Source of the DNA: Thermoflavifilum sp.
GTDB taxonomy: Bacteria > Bacteroidota > Bacteroidia > Chitinophagales > Chitinophagaceae
Assembly (NCBI GenBank): GCA_023511875.1
Contig: JAIMAQ010000001.1
Location: 186,001 to 250,000, forward strand
Length of the DNA stretch: 64,000 nucleotides
Direction: 5' to 3'
The notes beneath the pieces were generated by a model. That model worked only from the letters and a program-made list of their open reading frames with translations, did not search any database and had not been told where the DNA came from. Below, piece by piece: positions 20,904-31,882 of the stretch (the stretch's first letter is position 1; each line of letters opens with the position of its first letter). The position numbers were made by a program, and so were the translations under genes.

Positions 20904-20992
20904 TTTTATAGAAAATTTGAAATGTTTGCCAATGACTGATCAATACAATATTAGTAAATAATTTCGAATTATCAGATTCCCACGTTTTCAAG

Positions 20993-21022
20993 CAAATCTA
21001 GAATCATGCTATCTTTAACAAA
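20993..21022 (-). promoter_or_regulatory. possible promoter of clpC
   Basis: On the minus strand TTTG (21022-21019) and TAGATTTG (21000-20993) are 18 bases apart, slightly shorter than the usual 19-21. It lies about 90 bases before the clpC ATG, in the divergent gap with the STAS gene. Confidence 0.45.
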
Positions 21023-21034
21023 AATTTGTTCTTC

Positions 21035-21421
21035 ATGTTCAAAATTGATACCAGCGAGAAAATTCGGACAATACGCGTGGAAAAAGACCATTTTGATGCT
21101 AATTTGACAGCCGAAATTACTTCTGCATTACAAAACACTGACGGTTCTTTATCTGGCAACCTGATCTGGGATCTGAGCAAGGTGCAACGCATCGATGAAG
21201 ATAGCCTGTCGATCCTGGAAATCATTTACGATAGTTGTTACGCGCAAGGGTATTCTTGCTGCATTGTCTGTGGGAAGTCGCCCATATGTAAAATTTTGAA
21301 GAACAGGAATACCGAATGGAATTTAGTACCTACCGTGCAAGAAGCCATTGACCTGATTGGTTTGGAGGAATTGGAAAGAGATTTATTACAATCTTCTTCA
21401 ACAGAAGATGAATTTGATTGA
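21035..21421 (+). CDS. STAS-domain protein (anti-anti-sigma-like)
   Basis: This 128-residue protein is a single STAS-like domain: alternating strands and helices with 'GNLIWDLSKVQRIDEDSLSILEIIYDSC' in the place of the usual 'DlsgvtfiDSsgl' core. The phosphorylatable Ser position appears as 'EDSLS', so regulation by phosphorylation is possible but not shown. The ATG at 21035 is chosen; only a TTG lies three codons earlier. The C-terminus is Ser/Asp/Glu-rich. It is followed after 20 bases by rnz, so the two are probably co-transcribed. No sigma or anti-sigma partner is adjacent. Confidence 0.75.
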   Translation: MFKIDTSEKIRTIRVEKDHFDANLTAEITSALQNTDGSLSGNLIWDLSKVQRIDEDSLSILEIIYDSCYAQGYSCCIVCGKSPICKILKNRNTEWNLVPTVQEAIDLIGLEELERDLLQSSSTEDEFD

Positions 21422-21441
21422 TTTGAGAAACCCTTATCAAC

Positions 21442-22383
21442 ATGCATTTCAGTGTGACTATCTTGGGGAATAATTCCGCTATCCCTTCACCAGATCGTTT
21501 CCCGACTTCTCAGGTAGTGAATTATGAAAATCAGGCTTTCTTGGTTGATTGCGGGGAGGGTACGCAAATACAAATGTCTAAGTTTAGAATTCGCAAAAGC
21601 CGAATTGATCATATTTTCATCAGCCACTTGCATGGAGATCATTATTTTGGGTTAATCGGACTAATTAATAGCTTTAATCTTTCACAACGCACAGAAGCTT
21701 TGCATATCTATGCTCCTGCTGAATTAGAGTCTATTTTACAACTCCAGCTACAATGTGCTGCTACTACCTTACAGTTTCCTTTGCATTTTCATGCGCTTCG
21801 ATACCCACAACATCAAGTAATTGCCGATCTGCCCAATTTAACAATTAGTTGCTTTCCAACTCGGCACCGAATCTTATGCTTTGGATTCATATTCGAAGAG
21901 AAACCTAGGAAAAGGCATGTAATTGCTGAAAAAGCGCAACAGGCAGGTGTTCCTGTGAGCTTTTATAAAAACCTGCAAAATGGAGAAGATTACATTTCCC
22001 CTACTGGCAACGTCATACCCAATGCCTCGCTAACCTTGCCTCCTCCTAAGCCCAGAAAATACTGCTATTGTGCCGACACGCTATACGACGAAAGCCTCAT
22101 CACCTATATCTCGGGTAGTGATCTTGTTTATCACGAAACCACTTATTTGCAGCAAGACCTGAACCGGGCTGTGGAACGCTATCATTCAACAACGATTCAA
22201 GCGGCTACCCTTGCTCGTAAAGCATTAGGCAATAGCGGTAAATTATTAATCGGCCATTTTTCTTCGCGGTACGAACACTTGGAAGTATTTGAAGCCGAAT
22301 GCCGTACCGTATTTCCGGAAACTTATCTGGCCATTCAGGGTGCTACTTATTTCATTGGAACACCCTGGAAGGAACGCATATAA
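21442..22383 (+). CDS. rnz: ribonuclease Z
   Basis: A 313-residue metallo-beta-lactamase-fold endonuclease that cuts the 3' trailer of tRNA precursors. The Zn motif HxHxDH is 'SHLHGDHYFG' (His62, His64, Asp66, His67), further ligands are in 'KYCYCADT' and 'LIGHFSSRYEH', and the flexible exosite arm is at about residues 155-185. Length is standard. The tRNA-Asp gene in this window has no encoded CCA, so a 3'-processing enzyme is needed. Its 3' end overlaps the convergent dapA by 37 bases, with both C-termini coded from the same DNA. Confidence 0.93.
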   Translation: MHFSVTILGNNSAIPSPDRFPTSQVVNYENQAFLVDCGEGTQIQMSKFRIRKSRIDHIFISHLHGDHYFGLIGLINSFNLSQRTEALHIYAPAELESILQLQLQCAATTLQFPLHFHALRYPQHQVIADLPNLTISCFPTRHRILCFGFIFEEKPRKRHVIAEKAQQAGVPVSFYKNLQNGEDYISPTGNVIPNASLTLPPPKPRKYCYCADTLYDESLITYISGSDLVYHETTYLQQDLNRAVERYHSTTIQAATLARKALGNSGKLLIGHFSSRYEHLEVFEAECRTVFPETYLAIQGATYFIGTPWKERI

Positions 22384-23249
22384 TCGCGAATCTGCTGCAA
22401 TATTGGTTCAGCAACTGGAACCAATGGCAAACGAAGAATATTTTTACAAAGCCCTACTTCAGCTAAAAATGCCTTGATACCAGCAGGATTATTTTCGATA
22501 AACATCAAGTGAAAGGCATTCAACAACCGATAATGAATTTCCCGCGCTTCTGAAAAACGTTCGGCCAGAGCGAAGCGGACGAGTTCACTCATTTCTCGAG
22601 GAAAGCAATTAGCCGCTACTGAAATCACTCCTTCAAATCCACATGCTATTTGCGCCAATGCCAATGCGTCGTCGCCAGAAAGCAACAGGAAATCATGTCG
22701 CCTGTGTTTCACTAATTCCATACATTGTTGCAGGTCGCCCGAAGCTTCTTTCACACCAATGATATTATCGAGTTCAGATAAACGTAAAATGGTTTGAGCG
22801 CTTACGTTTCGGCCAGTACGTCCCGGCACATTGTAAATGATCACAGGCTTAGGGGAAGCCTCGGCAATTGCCTTGTAATGTTGATACAGCCCTTCTTGTG
22901 ATGGCTTGTTGTAATAAGGCGAAACGCTCAACACGGCTACGGCTTGGTCGAGCGGGCAGGTTTGCAGTCGTTTCACCACATCGGCGGTATGATAATCTCC
23001 TAAGCCCACCACTACCGGCACTCTACCGGCAACTTTTTCAAACGTAAACAAAATGATTTCCGTTTTTTCTTCGGCAGAAAGTGTGGGCGTTTCGCCCGTC
23101 GTTCCTAAACTCACAATATAGTTTACCCCACCCTTAATTACATGTTCAATGATACGCTCCAGGGCTGGATAATCTACTTCAAGCTTATCATTGAATGGAG
23201 TGATGATAGCTACTCCTGTACCCCTGAGCATTTCTTGGATATCTGCCAT
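22347..23249 (-). CDS. dapA: 4-hydroxy-tetrahydrodipicolinate synthase
   Basis: A 300-residue (beta/alpha)8 aldolase catalysing the first step of the lysine/diaminopimelate branch from pyruvate and aspartate semialdehyde. The Schiff-base Lys167 is in 'IIGVKEASGD', the catalytic Tyr139 in 'VIIYNVPGRTG', and the Thr pair in 'LGTTGETPTL'. It lies 20 bases downstream of accA on the same strand, likely one operon. The tail-to-tail 37-base overlap with rnz is the only oddity. Confidence 0.95.
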   Translation of the reverse strand: MADIQEMLRGTGVAIITPFNDKLEVDYPALERIIEHVIKGGVNYIVSLGTTGETPTLSAEEKTEIILFTFEKVAGRVPVVVGLGDYHTADVVKRLQTCPLDQAVAVLSVSPYYNKPSQEGLYQHYKAIAEASPKPVIIYNVPGRTGRNVSAQTILRLSELDNIIGVKEASGDLQQCMELVKHRRHDFLLLSGDDALALAQIACGFEGVISVAANCFPREMSELVRFALAERFSEAREIHYRLLNAFHLMFIENNPAGIKAFLAEVGLCKNILRLPLVPVAEPILQQIRDYMRSFQGVPMK

Positions 23250-23269
23250 ATAGTGAAAAATTATATCAT

Positions 23270-24229
23270 TTAGACCTCTTTATACACCCCCATTCGAGAA
23301 AACTTCTGAATTCTTTGTTGGATGCGTTCTTCAGGTGAAAACATTTCCAATTCTTCGATCGCCTTTAAAATCCAGCCCCTTAAGGTTTCTGCCATTTCGT
23401 CGGGATTTACATGTGCCCCACCTAAAGGCTCTGGAATAATATCGTCGATTAATTGAAATGCTTTCATGTGAGCAGCAGTGAGTTTGAGTTGTTCGGCTGC
23501 TTGCTCTTTATAATCCCAGCTACGCCAAAGAATAGAAGAACAAGATTCAGGAGAGATCACGCTATACCAGGTGTTTTCGAGCATGTAAATTCGATCGCCC
23601 ACCCCAATACCCAATGCTCCTCCCGATGCTCCTTCGCCAATCACAATACAAACCACTGGCACCCGCAGTAAAACCATTTCATATAAATTTCGGGCAATAG
23701 CCTCGGCTTGCCCACGCTCTTCCGCTTCTAACCCGGGAAATGCGCCAGGCGTATCGATCAAAGTAACAATGGGTTTGTTAAACTTTTCGGCAAGCTTCAT
23801 TAACCGAAGGGCTTTACGATATCCTTCGGGATTAGCCATTCCAAAATTGCGCAATTGGCGCATGCGTGTATTTACCCCCTTTTGATGACCAATAAACATA
23901 ATGGTGCGGTTGCCTATATCACCCAAACCGCCTACCATAGCCTTATCGTCTTTCACTTTACGATCACCATGTAGCTCAATAAAATGGCGGCACAATTTTT
24001 CAATGTAAGCTAAGGTATACGGCCTATTGGGATGCCTGCTGAGCTGTACACGTTGCCAGCTGGTAAGATTCTGGGTGATCTCCAGCCGTTTCTGTCGGAT
24101 CTTTTCCTCAATCTCCCGTACCGTAGCCGAGACGTCGACATTGCTTTTTTCCCCCGCTTGCTTTACCTTCTCCAACTGCTCATATAACTCGGCTACAGGC
24201 TGTTCAAAATCTAAAAATTGCATGATCAA
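23270..24229 (-). CDS. accA: acetyl-CoA carboxylase carboxyltransferase subunit alpha
   Basis: A 319-residue AccA: the alpha half of the carboxyltransferase that moves CO2 from biotin to acetyl-CoA to make malonyl-CoA for fatty acid synthesis. Family motifs are the N-terminal helical hairpin, '[17 protein letters not shown]', '[30 protein letters not shown]' and '[31 protein letters not shown]'. Tandem ATGs at 24229 and 24223 are both possible. accD is not in this window, as is common. It is followed closely by dapA. Confidence 0.96.
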   Translation of the reverse strand: MIMQFLDFEQPVAELYEQLEKVKQAGEKSNVDVSATVREIEEKIRQKRLEITQNLTSWQRVQLSRHPNRPYTLAYIEKLCRHFIELHGDRKVKDDKAMVGGLGDIGNRTIMFIGHQKGVNTRMRQLRNFGMANPEGYRKALRLMKLAEKFNKPIVTLIDTPGAFPGLEAEERGQAEAIARNLYEMVLLRVPVVCIVIGEGASGGALGIGVGDRIYMLENTWYSVISPESCSSILWRSWDYKEQAAEQLKLTAAHMKAFQLIDDIIPEPLGGAHVNPDEMAETLRGWILKAIEELEMFSPEERIQQRIQKFSRMGVYKEV

Positions 24230-24302
24230 ATAAGCTTAGACGATGTAAAGATACAGCCAAAATATTTTTTATGTGTCTGTGTGAATTTTTCACAAAACTG
24301 CC

Positions 24303-24310
24303 TAACTTTG
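24303..24310 (+). promoter_or_regulatory. candidate -7 box upstream of tRNA-Asp
   Basis: TAACTTTG matches TAnnTTTG, 116 bases before the tRNA. A second match, TAAATTTG, is at 24352-24359. Neither has a good -33 box at the right distance, so which is used is unclear. Confidence 0.35.
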
Positions 24311-24426
24311 CGGCTCCAAGCTATAGCTAAGCATTTGAGAGAGTTATCGGGTAAATTTGCTTCCGAAAAGAATTTGCCTGAGAAGAGAATGGGTTGAGAT
24401 TCAAGAGTTCTTTTATATCATCTTCC

Positions 24427-24500
24427 GGACCAGTAGTTCAGTTGGTTAGAATGCCGCCCTGTCACGGCGGAGGTCGCGGGTTCGAGTCCCGTCTGGTCCG
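24427..24500 (+). tRNA. tRNA-Asp (GTC)
   Basis: A 74-base cloverleaf: acceptor arms 24427-24433 and 24493-24499 (7 pairs) with discriminator G at 24500, a D-arm beginning at 24436 ('GTTCAGTTGGTTAGAAT'), anticodon stem CCGCC/GGCGG around loop CTGTCAC with anticodon GTC, and a T-arm containing 'GGTTCGAGTCCC'. The 3' CCA is not encoded. Confidence 0.96.
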
Positions 24501-25090
24501 CTTTCCTTATCGCATCGGCTCAATAGCCTCTTTTCCATCAGCTCTTCATGGCACCATTTGATTTCATCGTATTGCAGGTGAACATTGTTGAAATCTCTAC
24601 CTAGTTGAATGCTCTCTGAATGAAATATGGTTATTAATGGATGAAACATTCCCGATACTTTATATCCTCTGACTACTCAAATCAAGATCTTCATTTCAAA
24701 CAAATATCTCACACCAAAAAAATGATTCACGAGTTGGTGGTTATTATACGAGAAGTAGCATCGACACAAAGACATCAAAGCTCATGATATTTTATGTATG
24801 GGTTAACTTAAGCGGAACAGAAAAAACAATTCACCTCAAGTGTAGTATGAAGTGTAAAAAATTAAGGATGATAAAAATTTCTTACCGCTTTGATTCAACT
24901 ATATCCGATGTATGGGGTTTACCAGAATTGTATAAACGATTTACACCACTAAAAACGCTAAAATCGTAATTAATACTCTTTAATGCCACAGCAAGTACTC
25001 ATAAAAAACAACACGTACACAGGCTTATGATCATCTCTTCATGAATAAATCAGCTCTTTATTATTGCAAATCACTTTCTCCTCGAATGGA
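24501..25090. other. 590-base region without a convincing gene
   Basis: This AT-rich stretch between tRNA-Asp and the beta-galactosidase gene holds only short open frames. A 61-codon plus-strand frame at 24784-24969 and a minus-strand frame at 24446-24649 that runs antisense through the tRNA are not credible genes. I see no copy of the tRNA 3' end that would suggest an attachment site, no strong hairpin and no repeat. Confidence 0.6.
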
Positions 25091-28297
<3,207 letters not shown>

Positions 28298-28355
28298 TCA
28301 ACAATTAGTAGTGATAAAAATTTATTACCTTCATTCATACAAAAATGCATGTTTC

Positions 28356-29771
28356 ATGCGTAAGCTCCTATCTCAGGTATGCATTTATTTCTGCTGCATA
28401 TCCTTTTTCAGCATACAAGCTCATGCACAACAATTGCGCTTGCCTGATTATTTTTCCAACAATATGGTTTTGCAGCAGCTCGATACGGTTACGCTTTGGG
28501 GATGGGCCGATGCTACACAAAAAATTTGGGTGAAAGCCGATTGGTTAGCAGATACGATATACACCACATCTGCTTCTAACGCACGTTGGCAAATACATTT
28601 AGCCACTCCAAAAGCAGGTGGGCCTCATGAGCTTACGGTTTCTAATGGACAACAAAGCATCACTATTCAAAATATCCTTATCGGAGAACTATGGCTTTGT
28701 AGTGGTCAATCGAATATGGAAATGAGTGCTGCCTGGCATTATGATCATTGGCAAGAAGAAGTAGCAAATGCTAATTTTCCAGAAATCCGTCTGTTTCATG
28801 TATATAAAACTGTAGCTTCTTGCCCAGCAGATGAATTGCGAGGAAGATGGGAGATATGTACCCCAGCAACGATTATGAACTTTAGTGCTGTAGGATATTT
28901 TTTTGGTAGACAATTGTATAAACAGCTTCGCATACCTATTGGCCTCATCGAATCTTGCTGGGGAGGAACGCCTATCGAAACCTGGATGCCCGATAGCATA
29001 TTCGCCCAGCATCCTCATTTGGCTGCATCTGCACAAGTTTTCCAGCCCGTGCCTTGGTGCCCAATAACTCCTTCTGTAACTTTTAATGCCATGATTGCGC
29101 CTTTACATTGCTTGCCCCTTGCAGGAGTCATTTGGTATCAAGGAGAAACCAATACGGCTAATCCACAAACATACACAGAAGATTTCAGTCGAATGATCGC
29201 AAGCTGGCGACATCTTTGGAAAAAGGATTTTCCCTTTTACTTTGTTCAAATAGCTCCTTATCAATACCAGCAACCCTATAGTGCCGCTTTGCTTCGAGAA
29301 GCTCAATTGCGTACATATCAGCAAGTACCACATACGGGTATGGTAGTGATTACAGATATTACAGGCGATACCACAGATATTCATCCTAAAGATAAAAAAG
29401 ATGTAGGAGAAAGACTTGCTCGTTGGGCGCTGGCACTAAATTATCATCACCCAGAAATCATGTATTCAGGACCAATTTATGATTCTATGAAAATTGAAAA
29501 TCACCAAATTCGCATTTATTTTGATTTTGCGAAAGACGGGCTCGTTATTCGTGGAAATAAGCTCACAGATATCTACATTGCTGGTGTAGATCGGCATTTT
29601 TTGCCAGCCGAATCGAAAATAGAAGGTTCTACCCTGATCGTATGGAATCGACAGATACCTAATCCCGTAGCCGTACGTTTTGGTTTTGCAAACACAGCAA
29701 TGCCCAACTTGTTTAAACGCGCAGGGTTACCGGCATCTCCTTTCCGAACAGATGATTGGCCTGTGCCTTAA
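28356..29771 (+). CDS. sialate O-acetylesterase family protein
   Basis: A 471-residue secreted esterase of the SASA/SGNH type. The start at 28356 gives a proper signal peptide ('VCIYFCCISFFSIQAHA'); the longer frame from 28311 does not. The catalytic Ser119 is in 'LCSGQSNMEM', 'LIESCWGGTPIETWMP' and 'GVIWYQGETN' are family blocks, and the Asp/His dyad is in 'TTDIHPKDKKDVG'. Members remove O-acetyl groups from sialic acid or from plant or other glycans; the sequence alone does not choose. A TATGTTTG box at 28267-28274 may be its promoter. It is divergent from the beta-galactosidase and convergent with the kinase gene. Confidence 0.88.
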   Translation: MRKLLSQVCIYFCCISFFSIQAHAQQLRLPDYFSNNMVLQQLDTVTLWGWADATQKIWVKADWLADTIYTTSASNARWQIHLATPKAGGPHELTVSNGQQSITIQNILIGELWLCSGQSNMEMSAAWHYDHWQEEVANANFPEIRLFHVYKTVASCPADELRGRWEICTPATIMNFSAVGYFFGRQLYKQLRIPIGLIESCWGGTPIETWMPDSIFAQHPHLAASAQVFQPVPWCPITPSVTFNAMIAPLHCLPLAGVIWYQGETNTANPQTYTEDFSRMIASWRHLWKKDFPFYFVQIAPYQYQQPYSAALLREAQLRTYQQVPHTGMVVITDITGDTTDIHPKDKKDVGERLARWALALNYHHPEIMYSGPIYDSMKIENHQIRIYFDFAKDGLVIRGNKLTDIYIAGVDRHFLPAESKIEGSTLIVWNRQIPNPVAVRFGFANTAMPNLFKRAGLPASPFRTDDWPVP

Positions 29772-29793
29772 TTTAGAATTAATTCAGCGATTA

Positions 29794-30870
29794 TCAACTC
29801 AGATATTTTTGAATAATTTTTTTTAAATCGTGTTCTCGTTGTATCAATTGTTGTAAGAGCACAAATTGATTTTTAGCTCGATAAAAATTATGCTCCGGAT
29901 ATTGTATGGGGTAATACACATCACCATTCAAGAAATCAGTCAGAAAGCGAATTCCTTGCATATATGTCATGAATAAACCTGCATAGTAAAGCGATGCTTT
30001 TTCTGCAGGAGTAAGCCATTCACGTAGTTCTTCTAAATAACCTTGAATAAGTGCCTCATAAAAAATATCCCTGATCTCAACTTTACTGAAATCACGTTCT
30101 TCCTCCGATGCTGGGCTAACGTAGGTTCGCACCATATCTCCTAAGTCTGAAATAATTTTTCCTGGCATCAGAGTATCTAGATCAATGACACAAACGCCTT
30201 TATAAGTATTTTCGTCTAACAACACATTGTTGATTTTGGTGTCGTGATGCATGAGTCGATCTGGAAAATTCTTTTGGGTCTTAATCTCTTCAAAGTGGAT
30301 CGCAATAAAAGAATAATCCAGAAATCCTTCAATCAACTCTTCAGCATATTCTCTTCGTTCTTCTCTTGCATTACGAATGGCTTCTTGAAGCTGACTATAG
30401 CGTAGTGTAAGATTATGAAAATTAGGAATTACTACTTTAAACTGATGCAATGGAGCCCGATGCAAATAACGAGTGAGCCTACCAAATTGCCGAGCCGCTT
30501 CATAGGCTTGTTCGGGTGTAGTGGCTGCATCTAAGGCCACCGTATGAGGAATATAAGGCAAGAGTCGCCAATATTCATTATTCCATATGCAATACTCTTG
30601 CTGATCAACCGTGAGTAGAGGAGCAACAAATAGATAATCGGGATAATGTTGTTTCAAAAAATTTGCTGCCAACCTATAATTACTGGCAATGGCTTCTGGA
30701 GAAGTAAACACCTGCGTGTTGATTCTTTGCAAAATATAAGCTTCATTGTTGTTGGATTGCAACAAAAAAGTGCGATTGATATATCCATGGCCAAAACGTC
30801 TGGTAATAAAGCGTGTTTTATCCAGTCCAAATGATTGATAAATTTCTGAAGCCAGACTTATGCTTTCCAT
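29794..30870 (-). CDS. APH-fold sugar kinase, NahK (N-acetylhexosamine 1-kinase)-like
   Basis: This 358-residue protein has the aminoglycoside phosphotransferase/choline kinase fold. The nucleotide loop is 'RRFGHGYINRTFLL', the catalytic loop is 'RLMHHDTKINNVLLD' (Asp base), and the metal-binding motif is 'GVCVIDLDTLMPG'. Length and the 'HDTKINNVL...IDLDT' pattern are like NahK, which phosphorylates GlcNAc/GalNAc at C1. Overlap by 13 bases with a sugar nucleotidyltransferase gene supports a kinase/uridylyltransferase pair. It is not an antibiotic-resistance call. The substrate is inferred from context. Confidence 0.72.
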   Translation of the reverse strand: MESISLASEIYQSFGLDKTRFITRRFGHGYINRTFLLQSNNNEAYILQRINTQVFTSPEAIASNYRLAANFLKQHYPDYLFVAPLLTVDQQEYCIWNNEYWRLLPYIPHTVALDAATTPEQAYEAARQFGRLTRYLHRAPLHQFKVVIPNFHNLTLRYSQLQEAIRNAREERREYAEELIEGFLDYSFIAIHFEEIKTQKNFPDRLMHHDTKINNVLLDENTYKGVCVIDLDTLMPGKIISDLGDMVRTYVSPASEEERDFSKVEIRDIFYEALIQGYLEELREWLTPAEKASLYYAGLFMTYMQGIRFLTDFLNGDVYYPIQYPEHNFYRAKNQFVLLQQLIQREHDLKKIIQKYLS

Positions 30871-31766
30871 AGATATGATGGATACACACCTTCTGTAACA
30901 AGTTGTTGAAATCCTTTGATGACCATGGGCGCATCTTCTTTATACGTAACACCAAACCAAGGCGAAGCTGTGCGAATAACTTTTACTGTGCCCATGCCCT
31001 GCCGAATATAATGATCTACAACAGCAGGAATCAAGAATTCAGCCTTTGGATCTGTAGCATGATCCTGTACAAATTGATGAAACAATTTTTCACATAATGA
31101 AAAAATTGAGGGATCAAAACCCCAAAAATTCATAGATACCGGCGTATCTTCAGCCAGAGCATGTAGCCGACCATCTTCTTCATATACAATTTGTCCATCT
31201 TTTCGATACACTTTAGTACGTTCTTGAATGCTTACCAAATTGCCTTGTGCATCTACCTGGCAAACGCCTCTAGAAACAGATCCATGTTCAGATAAAGTAT
31301 TGCTCAATTGATAGCCCAGAACTGCATAACGTTGTGGCGAGCATTCTTGTTGTAGAAAATCAGCCATCTTTTCAAATGCTTCGCGACCATAATAATCATC
31401 GGCATTGATCACGGCAAAAGGTTCATGAATGGCTTCCCGAGCACATAATACTGCATGTGCTGTACCCCATGGTTTGGCTCGTTGTACTTGTGGTTGAAAG
31501 CCTGCAGGCAAATAAGCATCCATTTCTTGATACACATATGCGGTGGGTATGCGATCTTTTAATTTAGGGTCAAAAATGTTTCGAAATGCTTGCTCAAAAT
31601 CTTTCCGAATGATGAAGACAACCCTTCCAAATCCCGCCCGAATGGCATCATATATCGAATATTCCATGATAGTTTCTCCACCGGGTCCAAACTCTTGAAT
31701 TTGCTTCATACTTCCATAGCGGCTAGCTATACCGGCTGCTAAAATCAATAATGTGGGCTTTTGCAT
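30858..31766 (-). CDS. sugar-phosphate nucleotidyltransferase
   Basis: A 302-residue NTP-transferase. The signature G-rich loop is 'LLILAAGIASRYGSMKQIQEFGPGGETIMEY', followed by 'PWGTAHAVLCARE' (base and phosphate binding) and the metal Asp pair in 'FAVINADDYYGREAF'. It resembles glucose-1-phosphate or HexNAc-1-phosphate uridylyl/thymidylyltransferases. With the downstream NahK-like kinase (13-base overlap), it would convert a sugar-1-phosphate to a nucleotide sugar. A -7 box lies at 31782-31789. Confidence 0.82.
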   Translation of the reverse strand: MQKPTLLILAAGIASRYGSMKQIQEFGPGGETIMEYSIYDAIRAGFGRVVFIIRKDFEQAFRNIFDPKLKDRIPTAYVYQEMDAYLPAGFQPQVQRAKPWGTAHAVLCAREAIHEPFAVINADDYYGREAFEKMADFLQQECSPQRYAVLGYQLSNTLSEHGSVSRGVCQVDAQGNLVSIQERTKVYRKDGQIVYEEDGRLHALAEDTPVSMNFWGFDPSIFSLCEKLFHQFVQDHATDPKAEFLIPAVVDHYIRQGMGTVKVIRTASPWFGVTYKEDAPMVIKGFQQLVTEGVYPSYLWKA

Positions 31767-31781
31767 AGCTAATGTTTTTTA

Positions 31782-31789
31782 CAAAAATA
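31782..31789 (-). promoter_or_regulatory. -7 promoter box of the nucleotidyltransferase/kinase pair
   Basis: TATTTTTG on the minus strand matches TAnnTTTG, about 15 bases before the start codon at 31766. The -33 region is weak. Confidence 0.45.
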
Positions 31790-31882
31790 ATTACTGCAGA
31801 GTTTTTTACACAGAATTGAACATTTTTTATGAATTTTACTTCATTAATATTCATTTTATTTTACCCATAAAAGTACACAGAC

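Noticed and set aside
24446-24649. Minus-strand open frame ending in a 'GPDGTRTRDLRRDR'-like sequence
   Set aside because: It runs antisense through tRNA-Asp; this peptide is a known kind of false frame created by the tRNA sequence.
24784-24969. 61-codon plus-strand frame in the gap after tRNA-Asp
   Set aside because: No recognisable domain, no promoter or family pattern; length is compatible with chance in AT-rich DNA.
24427-25090. Possible integration site at the tRNA-Asp 3' end
   Set aside because: No repeat of the tRNA 3' end and no integrase gene found downstream.
29794-30870. Aminoglycoside-resistance kinase
   Set aside because: It shares only the general APH fold; overlap with a sugar nucleotidyltransferase gene and NahK-like motifs fit sugar phosphorylation better.
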